Positions 9,798 through 18,109 of a DNA stretch of 64,000 nucleotides are shown here, one piece after another. The stretch lies in contig NZ_DAJPEN010000001.1 in the NCBI RefSeq assembly GCF_025993685.1, positions 3,286,001 to 3,350,000 of the forward strand, read 5' to 3'. The DNA is from Bacteroides mediterraneensis (GTDB lineage: Bacteria > Bacteroidota > Bacteroidia > Bacteroidales > Bacteroidaceae). Under the pieces are notes generated by a model, which was not told where the DNA came from, made no database searches, and worked only from the letters and a program-made list of their open reading frames with translations. Positions within the stretch are counted from its first letter, which is position 1. Each line of letters begins with the position of its first letter. The position numbers and the translations under genes were made by a program.

Positions 9798-9830
9798 GCG
9801 AATCTATTCTTCTACATTACAAAGTGTCGG

Positions 9831-9838
9831 CAAAGTTA
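9831..9838 (-). promoter_or_regulatory. Putative -7 promoter element of the ABC-F gene
   Basis: The minus strand reads TAACTTTG, matching the Bacteroidota -7 consensus TAnnTTTG, 34 bp upstream of the ABC-F start codon. No clear -33 TTTG is seen at normal spacing. Confidence 0.5.
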
Positions 9839-9872
9839 CAACTTTCCGCGCACAGCAATGACAGACAAGCTG

Positions 9873-10844
9873 TTAATTTTTCAAAGCGTCGGACATTCCT
9901 TCTGCCTTACGCTGCAAATACAACTGGTAGGAATTGACCACATTGTGCCATACACTGTAGAAACCGGCAGCTACTGCCGTCACAGGAGTGAAGAAAGTAT
10001 AGCCCATCCAAATGGCGAATACGGTGTTTTTCTGTCCCAAAGCCTGTCCGGAACTGATGGAATCGCCATACCTACGCCCGGCTTTCTTTCCAAAATAGAA
10101 CTGCAGACCACAGCACACCAGGGAAACGACTCCCAATCCGGCCTGATACCAGAAAGACACGTCGCTATGAACGATACTTTTTACCGTCACTCCGATAGCC
10201 AGAGTCAGGGCTACGGCCCACAAATAGAATGACAGCTCATGATACTGCGCCACCTTGGCATGCACCTTCGGCAGAAGTACCCGCAGCAGAATAGCCGCCA
10301 GAAACGGACAGAGCAACAACGGAAAGACCTTTCCTAAAATCAGGGTAAACGAACTGCCGAAATTCAGTTCCGGATGCGGATGAACCAGCGGAAGCATCAA
10401 CGGTACCAGAATGGCAGTCAGGATATTAATCAGAATAGTATAGGTGGTCAGATGGGCCGCATCTCCCCCCAGTTTACGGGTGACTACTGCGGCTGCCGTG
10501 GCCGTGGGACAAATCAGACAAATCATCGCTCCTTCCACCAGAATGCGGGCCGGAAAATCAGGGAATATCACCAACAGCAATCCCAAGACCACAAAACTGA
10601 TTCCCTGAATCAGCAGCAAACGCAGGTGCCAGGCACACAGCTTCAAATCGTGCAGACTGATTTTACAGAACGTGAGAAACAGCATCAGGAAAATCAACAC
10701 CGGCTGTACAATGTCGATGGCACGGGTCACAAACGGTTTGGTCGGGGCAAGAAAAGGAATACTGACATATACAAAATACAGAATGACTCCCATTGCCATG
10801 GCGATGGGCAAAGTCCAGTTCTTACAAAAACGCAGAAAATTCAT
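9873..10844 (-). CDS. Bile acid:sodium symporter (BASS/SBF-like) family transporter
   Basis: This is a polytopic inner-membrane protein of 323 aa with about ten hydrophobic segments, assigned to the BASS/SBF-like superfamily. The fold-typical motif is seen as CPTATAAAVVTRKLGGD, with a second broken-helix region around SSGQALGQKNTVFAIWMGY. The ATG at 10844 (MNFLRFCKNW) is preferred over an upstream in-frame ATG at 10931. The longer version would begin inside the terminator hairpin of the next gene and add a sequence unlike a signal. The substrate is unknown: bile acids are possible in a gut bacterium, but so are other organic anions. Confidence 0.88.
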   Translation of the reverse strand: MNFLRFCKNWTLPIAMAMGVILYFVYVSIPFLAPTKPFVTRAIDIVQPVLIFLMLFLTFCKISLHDLKLCAWHLRLLLIQGISFVVLGLLLVIFPDFPARILVEGAMICLICPTATAAAVVTRKLGGDAAHLTTYTILINILTAILVPLMLPLVHPHPELNFGSSFTLILGKVFPLLLCPFLAAILLRVLLPKVHAKVAQYHELSFYLWAVALTLAIGVTVKSIVHSDVSFWYQAGLGVVSLVCCGLQFYFGKKAGRRYGDSISSGQALGQKNTVFAIWMGYTFFTPVTAVAAGFYSVWHNVVNSYQLYLQRKAEGMSDALKN

Positions 10845-10888
10845 TTTTAATCCACTATGATGAAACAAATCGGGGGAACAGAATAAAA

Positions 10889-10938
10889 AAAGGATTTGCA
10901 AATCCGGCCATCGACAGGCTACGGTTTGCAAATCCTTT
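10889..10938 (-). terminator. Terminator of the fumarase gene
   Basis: A perfect 14-bp stem pairs 10889-10902 with 10925-10938, followed on the minus strand by a run of T. It sits 48 bp after the fumarase stop codon and before the BASS transporter start, which separates the two transcription units. Confidence 0.87.
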
Positions 10939-10986
10939 GTATGGTCTCATGCTCCTCCTAGGGAAAGAGCATATCTAATGCTTCAA

Positions 10987-12630
10987 TTATTTACAGTTAC
11001 CAGTGCAACGAGGTTTGATTTGTTTGAAGAAATCATTACCCTTGTTGTCTACCAGGATAAATGCCGGGAAATCTTCTACCTCAATCTTCCAGATAGCTTC
11101 CATACCCAGTTCCGGATATTCCACACATTCGATGCTCTTGATATTGTTCTGTGCCAGGATAGCAGCCGGGCCACCGATAGAACCCAAGTAGAAACCACCG
11201 TGTTTCTTGCAGGCATCTGTCACAGCCTGGCTACGGTTACCCTTAGCCAACATAATCATAGAACCACCATGACTCTGGAACAGGTCTACATACGGGTCCA
11301 TACGTCCCGCAGTTGTCGGGCCCATAGAACCGCAAGCCATTCCCTTCGGAGTCTTGGCCGGACCGGCATAATAAATCGGATGATCCTTGATATACTGAGG
11401 CAGGTCTTCACCGCGATCCAGACGTTCTTTCAGTTTGGCATGAGCGATATCACGACCTACGATAATCGTACCGTTCAAAGACAGACGGGTAGCTACCGGA
11501 TACTTATCCAGTTCTGCCAGGATTTCCGGCATCGGACGGTTCAGGTCAATCTTCACGGCATTACCCTCACCTGCCTGACGCAATTCTTCCGGAATCAGTT
11601 CGCCCGGATTTGAATCCAGTTTTTCAATCCAGATACCGTCTTTGTTGATTTTGCAACGGATGTTACGGTCGGCAGAGCAAGATACGCCCAGACCAACCGG
11701 ACAAGAAGCACCGTGACGCGGCAGACGGATGATGCGCACATCGTGTGCATAATATTTACCACCGAACTGTGCACCCAAACCAATGCGATGAGCTTCTTCA
11801 AGCACTTGTTTCTCCAGTTCGACATCGCGGAATGCACGACCGTATTCGTTACCAGTAGTAGGCAGTGTGTCATAGAAACGAGTAGAAGCCAGTTTCACTG
11901 TCAGCAGGTTCTTTTCAGCAGAAGTACCGCCAATCACGAAAGCGATGTGATAAGGAGGACAAGCAGCTGTACCCAAGGTCTTCATCTTTTCTACCAGGAA
12001 CGGCACCAGCGTAGCCGGATTCAGGATGGCCTTCGTTTCCTGATACAAATAAGTCTTGTTGGCAGAGCCACCACCCTTTGTGACGCAAAGGAATTCATAC
12101 TCCATACCCTGAGTAGCTTCAATATCAATCTGAGCCGGCAGGTTGCAACGAGTATTCACCTCTTCGTACATGGTAAGCGGTGCATTCTGAGAATAACGCA
12201 GGTTTTCTTCTGTATAAGTTTTGTACACACCCAGAGAAAGCGCTTCTTCATCACAATATCCGGTCCATACCTGCTGTCCTTTTTCACCGTGGATAATTGC
12301 CGTACCGGTATCCTGGCAGAAAGGAAGTACGCCCTTGGCTGCTACTTCTGCATTGCGCAGGAAAGTCAAAGCTACATACTTGTCGTTGTCGCTTGCTTCC
12401 GGGTCAGTCAGAATCTTTGCGACCTGTTCGTTGTGAGAGCGGCGCAACATGAAAGAAACGTCGCGGAAAGCCGCATTGGCCATCGCTGTCAAACCTTCCT
12501 TTTCGATTTTCAGGATGGGTTTTCCTTCAAACTCGCTTACAGATACATAATCTTTGGTAAGCAAATAGTATTCAGTCGTATCTTTACCACGTTCAAACAT
12601 TGGCTGATACTTGAATTCGGGTGTTGCCAT
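10987..12630 (-). CDS. Class I fumarate hydratase (4Fe-4S, FumA/FumB type)
   Basis: This enzyme reversibly hydrates fumarate to malate with an oxygen-labile 4Fe-4S cluster. In Bacteroides it runs in the reductive direction, feeding fumarate respiration and succinate formation. The 547-aa single-chain form carries both the alpha and beta domains. Candidate cluster cysteines are in PFCQDTGTA (about residue 103), AACPPYHIAF and GVSCSADRN. The C-terminal domain has the conserved ACGSMGPTTAGRMDPY and GGSMIMLAKGN segments. It is a single-gene unit with a -7 box upstream and a strong terminator downstream. Its presence fits the anaerobic electron-transport chain encoded by the nuo operon further right. 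Confidence 0.96.
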   Translation of the reverse strand: MATPEFKYQPMFERGKDTTEYYLLTKDYVSVSEFEGKPILKIEKEGLTAMANAAFRDVSFMLRRSHNEQVAKILTDPEASDNDKYVALTFLRNAEVAAKGVLPFCQDTGTAIIHGEKGQQVWTGYCDEEALSLGVYKTYTEENLRYSQNAPLTMYEEVNTRCNLPAQIDIEATQGMEYEFLCVTKGGGSANKTYLYQETKAILNPATLVPFLVEKMKTLGTAACPPYHIAFVIGGTSAEKNLLTVKLASTRFYDTLPTTGNEYGRAFRDVELEKQVLEEAHRIGLGAQFGGKYYAHDVRIIRLPRHGASCPVGLGVSCSADRNIRCKINKDGIWIEKLDSNPGELIPEELRQAGEGNAVKIDLNRPMPEILAELDKYPVATRLSLNGTIIVGRDIAHAKLKERLDRGEDLPQYIKDHPIYYAGPAKTPKGMACGSMGPTTAGRMDPYVDLFQSHGGSMIMLAKGNRSQAVTDACKKHGGFYLGSIGGPAAILAQNNIKSIECVEYPELGMEAIWKIEVEDFPAFILVDNKGNDFFKQIKPRCTGNCK

Positions 12631-12664
12631 ATTACATTAAATTAATTGTTAGTTATTGTGGACA

Positions 12665-12672
12665 CAAAGTTA
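12665..12672 (-). promoter_or_regulatory. Putative -7 promoter element of the fumarase gene
   Basis: The minus strand reads TAACTTTG, a full match to TAnnTTTG, 35 bp upstream of the fumarase start codon. No matching -33 element was found at standard spacing. Confidence 0.5.
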
Positions 12673-12728
12673 CAAAGTATTATCGAAATTTTTCCTTAAT
12701 TCATCCAAAAAGTTATCGGCAATCCATT

Positions 12729-14273
12729 TTACTCTTCCAGGGCACGAAGCAAATCTTTCTGCAGCACGTCTACTCCCGGGAAACCTACATAGCGTGCCTG
12801 CAATTTTCCGTCATGGCTGATAATCAGATAAGCAGGAATACCAGTCACCCCATACGCATTACAGAGGTATTTCCATTGCGCATCCGTCAACCGGTAATGC
12901 ACCCCTGTCATCTTGGAAAGGCTAGACTTCCAGATATTCTCCGGCGAAGAAGGGCCGGTCAGATAAATATACACAATGTCTTTGGAAGACAAACCTCTTT
13001 TCAGAGGGACCATGGCCTGCATGCTTTTCCGGCACGGACCGCACCAGGTAGCCCAAAAATCCACCAGAATAGCCCGGCCTTTATGGGGTGCGATAATCCG
13101 CGGAAGGATATCAGCTCCTTCCACCTGCGTAGCCAGCGAAGCAATTACGGCTTCCTTGGTGGATTCCATCCGTGCCGCATTCAGTTGCAAAGCCTGTGCA
13201 ACCGCTTCCACATACGTGCAAATCTCCGGAAACTCTACTGTTTTGAGTATCTTCCTGTCATCCGAAGTCAAGGAAGAAGCAGCAAGCAAGTGCTCACACA
13301 CCGGTCTGACTTTATCAAAATCAGCTTTTAACTTTGCTGCAATTTCCGGTTGCTCCATCAACCCTTTTTCTACACTCTGATAGGCTTCCAAGGCTGATTT
13401 ACTTCCACAAGACAATTCCCGGTTGATAGTTTCGGCCGTTCCATCAAACCAAGCCTTTTCCTTTTTCTCATACTGTTTTCCCTGCAAATGAGAGGCCGAC
13501 ATACTCAGACGAGGCAGGTTGACATAGACAGTCAGTTCCTCTCCAGGAACCAGGAAAAGGGGTAAAGTGGCCCCGTTCAGCCTCAATGAAGTCAGTGTGG
13601 GCTGTAACAAATCTGTTTCCAGATGAAAGAAACCATCCTGACGGACTTTCACCGGCACATTCCACTCTTTCGGGAAAAGGCCATCGTTGTACACCAGTTC
13701 CGGATACAGAGACATTTTTGCTTCATATCCCAAAAGGTATCCGTTCACCACAGCCTTGCCAGCCGACAATCCTGGTTCGGGTAATTCATTCTGGCGGACC
13801 GGATTTTCCGACGTCAGAAAGTTCGGCACATATACATAGGGTTCTTTCCGGCTCAACTGAATACCAAAGATGTTCCACCCCATTTCCGGTTCCACGAAAT
13901 CCACTTCATGCACATCGGATTGCAAAGGAGCAAAGGAAAGAATCACTTCCAGTCTTCCATCCTCACCAATGACTTCCGGTTCTGTCACTCCGTCGAGCGA
14001 AATATGCTCTGCCTCACGCAACCGTGCCACTCCTCCATTGCCCCATTTCAGCATGGCTCTGGAAGAGATGACAACCGGAGTGCCAGGCTTGCCATACATC
14101 ACCGCATCTACCTGTGTCTGCTCATCGGTCAGAATCATCCGCTTAAACTCTATTTCCGTGGTATTCGACAAAACAAAACCGGGATATTCCAACACCTTCT
14201 TCCGTCCTGCCTGTACCTGCAAGCTCACAAAGCACAAGCAAAGCAAACATATATATCCGTATATATTCTTCAT
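12729..14273 (-). CDS. Exported TlpA/thioredoxin-like oxidoreductase with large N-terminal region
   Basis: This 514-aa protein has an N-terminal signal peptide (hydrophobic CLLCLCFVSLQVQA) and a C-terminal thioredoxin fold. The active site CGPC is at residues 411-414 in DFWATWCGPCRKS, and the conserved cis-proline region is GIPAYLIISHDG. It should act outside the cytoplasm as a thiol-disulfide reductase or sensor of the TlpA/ResA kind. The first roughly 380 residues are a Bacteroidota-type extension, beta-rich in the first half (DUF4369-like in style, not firmly identified) and helical before the thioredoxin domain. It begins 18 bp after the DUF4954 gene on the same strand, suggesting cotranscription from hflX. 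Confidence 0.88.
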   Translation of the reverse strand: MKNIYGYICLLCLCFVSLQVQAGRKKVLEYPGFVLSNTTEIEFKRMILTDEQTQVDAVMYGKPGTPVVISSRAMLKWGNGGVARLREAEHISLDGVTEPEVIGEDGRLEVILSFAPLQSDVHEVDFVEPEMGWNIFGIQLSRKEPYVYVPNFLTSENPVRQNELPEPGLSAGKAVVNGYLLGYEAKMSLYPELVYNDGLFPKEWNVPVKVRQDGFFHLETDLLQPTLTSLRLNGATLPLFLVPGEELTVYVNLPRLSMSASHLQGKQYEKKEKAWFDGTAETINRELSCGSKSALEAYQSVEKGLMEQPEIAAKLKADFDKVRPVCEHLLAASSLTSDDRKILKTVEFPEICTYVEAVAQALQLNAARMESTKEAVIASLATQVEGADILPRIIAPHKGRAILVDFWATWCGPCRKSMQAMVPLKRGLSSKDIVYIYLTGPSSPENIWKSSLSKMTGVHYRLTDAQWKYLCNAYGVTGIPAYLIISHDGKLQARYVGFPGVDVLQKDLLRALEE

Positions 14274-14291
14274 ACACAGGCCCTCCTGTAT

Positions 14292-16283
14292 TTACAACAA
14301 ATCCTTCACACGTTCTATCAATTCGTTTCCAAGTGCGGTTTTCACCTGAATATGTTCAAGTACAGCCGTCACGAACGGATTACTTTCAAACACGCCCCGC
14401 ACTTCTTCAAAGTCACGTACTTTTTCCTCACTGCTTCCATCGGCCCCAAACCCGGTCATGGAGGTCAGCGAAAATTCCTTTTTGGCATCCTCATATACCA
14501 TTTTGTCCAGTCCGACCACTGCTTCCTGCCACTGACGCACAATGGACACAATGTCTGCTGCCGTCACCTTATCTGCCTGCAATCCGTAAAACTCCAACAT
14601 CTTCTCATAGGCCCACGTCCATTCGTACGTATAATAATGGGCATGCATCTCTGCAAAACGGCTGTGAATCTCATCCACGGAAGTCAACCGTCCGCACTCA
14701 ACATCTTCCATCAACCGTTCAATCTCACTTTTCGGTGCTATCAGCCCGGAAATGTCCACCCACTCTCCCGTACCGACCGGAGTGTCCGGCAACAACCGCC
14801 TCCGGATTTCCTCATCGGAAATAAAATGAATGTTCTCCAGACGCTTGATAACGGAATTGCCTAAAAACTTATGGATGGCCGTTTCATAGAATTTGATTCC
14901 CTTGTTTAAGGAAGAATTCTTGATTTTCGCACTCTGATAAGAATAGATTTCCGAAGTCTCTCCCGATACCCGTGCCAACTCCTTCAGAATTCGGCGTCCC
15001 GTCATCATCTTCTGAATGGTATACGGGCTCAACAGGTTGTAATTAATCTGGTCCAACCGGTTCGGGTCCTTCCGCCTGTCACGTTTGGGCCATTTCTGCG
15101 CATCGCGAATGGTACCCACACTCCGCAAATTAACCCCCGGCACCAGATACGTGGTATTTTTCTCCTCTATCAGATAAGAAAAAGGCAGATTGGAAGTGTC
15201 CGGATGCGTCACATGGCGCCCCATCACCAATGAAAAGGCACCGATACGGGCCGGCCATAAAACATAAGAATCAGAGGTCGTCTTCGCCCCCCGTTCCAGC
15301 GTTCCCTGATGAATCGGCCCCAGCTTGTACATGTGATTGCTTTGATTCGAGCCCGACCCCGCATTCATGAACGAGAACATACCCGCAATCAATAAAGTCG
15401 ATTTATGGTGTGTCACCGTGAAAGGTCCCGCGAAAATGGCACAAGCCTCTCCGTTCTCTTCCTGACAATTGCTGAAGAACAACGAATCGGAAGCCGAATA
15501 CGTGTGTTCCAAATGACATGCCTGCCCCACGAAGCAACGGGTCAGCATGGTGCCGTCTTCCACGTGAGAGCCACTTGAAATGATGAAATCATCACACACC
15601 ACTCCGTAACCGATATGTACCGGAGCTGCCTCGTTGCTGTTCACGCTTCCGTTCTTCAGGCGCCCAGCCCCTTCCACCTGACAATAATCGCCAATCCGCA
15701 CATTCTTGATGTAACCCGCATTGACAATCGTGACATGATGTCCAATCGTCCCTGTCTCCGAAGCATGCTCTTCTGCATAGGCCTCGATAATCTGCCGCAT
15801 TTTCTCAATCAGCACCGGACGATGGCGGTAAAGTGCCATGATATAGGCCTGATGAGCCGACAGACGGTCGTGTATGATTACCTCACGTCCTCCCGTTTCA
15901 TTCAAGACCGAAACCTCCACTCCATTTCCGAAACGGCTCCGGCAATCGACCAAAATAATATCTACGTTTTCGATAAACGTATCCTGTCCGATTTCGTAAT
16001 TGGCAATATAATTCTTGACGTTTTCAATGTAACAATTATCCCCCACCGACACATTGTGCAGAGTGGCATAATACAATCCAGAATGCTTGGCTATCCCGCC
16101 TGCCAGCGTAAACTCTTTTTCAAAGACTCCCAGCCGTATCTTTCCCGAAAAGCGGGTATGATGGATATGGTCTGTACGGAAGCCCTCGGCCACCTCTACG
16201 CTTTTCCAGTCGGAAGCCACACAATGCTGTGCCTCCAGCCGCGCAATCTCTTCTTGTGCCAGTGAACGATAGTGTTGTGTCAT
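14292..16283 (-). CDS. DUF4954 family protein (left-handed beta-helix, hexapeptide repeats)
   Basis: This is a 663-aa cytoplasmic protein, with no signal peptide, of the DUF4954 family found in Bacteroidota. The N-terminal half is rich in hexapeptide-like repeats (for example NCYIENVKNYIANYEIGQDTFIENV, seen in pieces) expected to form a left-handed beta-helix like those of sugar-nucleotide acyltransferases. The C-terminal part is helical. No experimentally known function is recalled. The helix suggests binding or acylation of a nucleotide sugar, but this is inference from fold. It lies between hflX (19-bp gap) and the thioredoxin gene (18-bp gap). Confidence 0.88.
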   Translation of the reverse strand: MTQHYRSLAQEEIARLEAQHCVASDWKSVEVAEGFRTDHIHHTRFSGKIRLGVFEKEFTLAGGIAKHSGLYYATLHNVSVGDNCYIENVKNYIANYEIGQDTFIENVDIILVDCRSRFGNGVEVSVLNETGGREVIIHDRLSAHQAYIMALYRHRPVLIEKMRQIIEAYAEEHASETGTIGHHVTIVNAGYIKNVRIGDYCQVEGAGRLKNGSVNSNEAAPVHIGYGVVCDDFIISSGSHVEDGTMLTRCFVGQACHLEHTYSASDSLFFSNCQEENGEACAIFAGPFTVTHHKSTLLIAGMFSFMNAGSGSNQSNHMYKLGPIHQGTLERGAKTTSDSYVLWPARIGAFSLVMGRHVTHPDTSNLPFSYLIEEKNTTYLVPGVNLRSVGTIRDAQKWPKRDRRKDPNRLDQINYNLLSPYTIQKMMTGRRILKELARVSGETSEIYSYQSAKIKNSSLNKGIKFYETAIHKFLGNSVIKRLENIHFISDEEIRRRLLPDTPVGTGEWVDISGLIAPKSEIERLMEDVECGRLTSVDEIHSRFAEMHAHYYTYEWTWAYEKMLEFYGLQADKVTAADIVSIVRQWQEAVVGLDKMVYEDAKKEFSLTSMTGFGADGSSEEKVRDFEEVRGVFESNPFVTAVLEHIQVKTALGNELIERVKDLL

Positions 16284-16302
16284 TTTTTATCTATTTGGTC
16301 GG

Positions 16303-17559
16303 TTATTCTTCGTCGTAGGTCTGATACAGAAAATCATTGTAAGGATATTTCTGTACATGCAGTTCCCTTACCTTTTTATATAAGAGGTCGCGGAACTGTT
16401 CGATATTGGTCTTCTCCCGGGCGGAAATGAAGATACAGTTATCGTTCAATTTCGCCATCCAGGTATGCATCAGTTCCTCCAAGGTGATATTCTCCTTTGT
16501 CTTCGGAGTCAGGTCATCTTCCGCCTTCTCCACGTATGTATAGGCATCTACCTTATTAAATACAATCATGCTCGGTTTTCCGCCTGCTCCCAAATCGGCA
16601 ATGGTCTTTTCCACCACCTGAATCTGCTCTTCAAAATCCGGATGAGAGATGTCTACCACATGTACCAGCAAATCGGCCTCGCGTACTTCGTCCAACGTCG
16701 ACTTGAACGAATCGACCAAGTCGGTCGGCAATTTCCGGATAAACCCTACCGTATCAGACAACAGGAAAGGCAGATTCTCGATAATCACCTTGCGCACTGT
16801 GGTGTCCAGCGTGGCAAACAGCTTGTTTTCCGCAAACACATCACTCTTTGCCAGCAGATTCATCAGCGTCGATTTTCCCACATTGGTATATCCCACCAAC
16901 GCCACACGAATCAAGCGCCCGCGATTCTTGCGCTGAGTGGATTTCTGCGTATCAATCTCAGCCAGACGCTGCTTCAGCAAGGCCATACGGTTCAAGATGA
17001 TACGACGGTCCATTTCCAGCTGGGTTTCACCCGGACCACGCAAACCCACGGAACCTTTACCACCTCCGGCACCGGAACCACCACCCTGCCGTTCCAAGTG
17101 TGTCCACAAACGCTGCAAGCGGGGAAGCATGTACTTGTATTGCGCCAGCTCCACCTGCGTTTTGGCATTGGCCGTCTGTGCCCGCATGGCAAAAATATCC
17201 AAGATTAATGAAGTTCGGTCGAGTATTTTGACTTTCAGCTCATTTTCAATGTTACGGATTTGCTTCGCCGAGAGTTCATCATCGAAAATCACCATTCCGA
17301 TTTCAGTCTCCTCACTTTCGTTCTGAACAGCCAAATATTCTTTGATTTCCTGCAATTTACCCTTCCCTACATACGTCACAGAGTTGGGGGTATCCAGCTT
17401 TTGGGTGAAGCGTTTCACCACCTCCGCCCCAGCCGTCTCTGCCAGGAAAGCCAGTTCATCCAGGTATTCATTGGTCTTACGTTCATTCTGAGTCTGGGTT
17501 ATCAAACCCACCAACGCAGCCTTTTCGGTCTGCGCGTCCGATATCACAAATTCCTTCAT
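16303..17559 (-). CDS. hflX: GTPase HflX
   Basis: HflX is a ribosome-associated GTPase that splits or rescues stalled ribosomes under stress. The 418-aa protein has the N-terminal HflX domain (VTYVGKGKLQEI and the glycine-rich GGGSGAGGGKGSVGLRGPGE region). A helical linker follows, then the G domain with G1 GYTNVGKST (about residues 222-230), G3 DTVGF and G4 NKVD. Length and motif order are standard. It is the first gene of an apparent hflX-DUF4954-thioredoxin unit. Its -7 box touches the terminator of the preceding SusCD operon. Confidence 0.97.
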   Translation of the reverse strand: MKEFVISDAQTEKAALVGLITQTQNERKTNEYLDELAFLAETAGAEVVKRFTQKLDTPNSVTYVGKGKLQEIKEYLAVQNESEETEIGMVIFDDELSAKQIRNIENELKVKILDRTSLILDIFAMRAQTANAKTQVELAQYKYMLPRLQRLWTHLERQGGGSGAGGGKGSVGLRGPGETQLEMDRRIILNRMALLKQRLAEIDTQKSTQRKNRGRLIRVALVGYTNVGKSTLMNLLAKSDVFAENKLFATLDTTVRKVIIENLPFLLSDTVGFIRKLPTDLVDSFKSTLDEVREADLLVHVVDISHPDFEEQIQVVEKTIADLGAGGKPSMIVFNKVDAYTYVEKAEDDLTPKTKENITLEELMHTWMAKLNDNCIFISAREKTNIEQFRDLLYKKVRELHVQKYPYNDFLYQTYDEE

Positions 17560-17587
17560 TCAGTGTAAATCTAATTTCTATATGTCG

Positions 17588-17595
17588 CAAATATA
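17588..17595 (-). promoter_or_regulatory. Putative -7 promoter element of hflX
   Basis: The minus strand reads TATATTTG, an exact TAnnTTTG match, 28 bp upstream of the hflX ATG. The -33 region would fall inside the terminator hairpin at 17600-17633, so the promoter and terminator overlap. Confidence 0.6.
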
Positions 17596-17599
17596 CAGA

Positions 17600-17633
17600 A
17601 AAAGAGCGCATCTCCTTTCAGATGCGCTCTTTT
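17600..17633 (-). terminator. Terminator of the SusCD-lipoprotein operon
   Basis: A perfect 14-bp stem (17600-17613 with 17620-17633) and a 6-base loop are flanked by A and T runs. It lies 28 bp beyond the stop of the small lipoprotein gene. Confidence 0.88.
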
Positions 17634-17661
17634 ATTTTTACCAACCACAATCATCCTGCGG

Positions 17662-18093
17662 TTATTTACGCTGTATCGTAACTTCCGTGCTAGCCTTGGC
17701 ACTTGGAGACAGACGAGTACCTTCTTTAAAAGTCAGTACTGCTGTATATTTCTTCTCCTTCCATTGACCTGACGGCACAAAACTCATTTCCACATAAGCC
17801 GCCGGTTCTCCGTCTTTAAAGGTCACTTCCGGTGTCTGAAGTTTCAGCACGTTCTCCGCAACCGCCTTCGCGTCAAGCATCACTTCCACTTTGGCCTCAC
17901 CAGTTCTGCCGGAGCGATAAACCGGTATTTTCACCACACCGGCATTCCCGGCCTCTACTTCCATCACTTGTTTGGCATTTACAAAAGAAAATGCCATTTC
18001 ACGTTCTGCATACACGGCTCCTTCCGCATCTTTGTTGCACGAAGCAGCCACACCCGATAATAAAACCGCAATCGCGAGTATATAATTCTTCAT
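17662..18093 (-). CDS. Small SusCD-operon lipoprotein (DUF1735-like, surface or periplasmic)
   Basis: This is a 143-aa protein with a lipoprotein signal peptide ending VAASC. It is the third gene of a SusCD operon, starting 16 bp after the SusD stop. The ATG at 18093 is chosen because it yields the signal peptide; the longer open frame to 18324 would run back through susD. The mature part is beta-rich with a repeating valine/lysine pattern (VKIPVYRSGRTGEAKVEVML). This resembles the short immunoglobulin-like DUF1735/DUF4843-type domains that follow SusD in many Bacteroidota operons. A ligand-binding role at the cell surface is likely by position but is inference. Confidence 0.75.
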   Translation of the reverse strand: MKNYILAIAVLLSGVAASCNKDAEGAVYAEREMAFSFVNAKQVMEVEAGNAGVVKIPVYRSGRTGEAKVEVMLDAKAVAENVLKLQTPEVTFKDGEPAAYVEMSFVPSGQWKEKKYTAVLTFKEGTRLSPSAKASTEVTIQRK

Positions 18094-18109
18094 CTCATTT
18101 CCATTAAAA

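Noticed and set aside
10845..10931. Extended N-terminus for the BASS transporter from an ATG at 10931
   Set aside because: The extension would be encoded by the fumarase terminator hairpin; the ATG at 10844 starts directly before the first transmembrane helix.
11713..14864. Plus-strand frames of about 310-320 codons
   Set aside because: They are antisense to fumarase, the thioredoxin protein and DUF4954; no start context or domain supports them.
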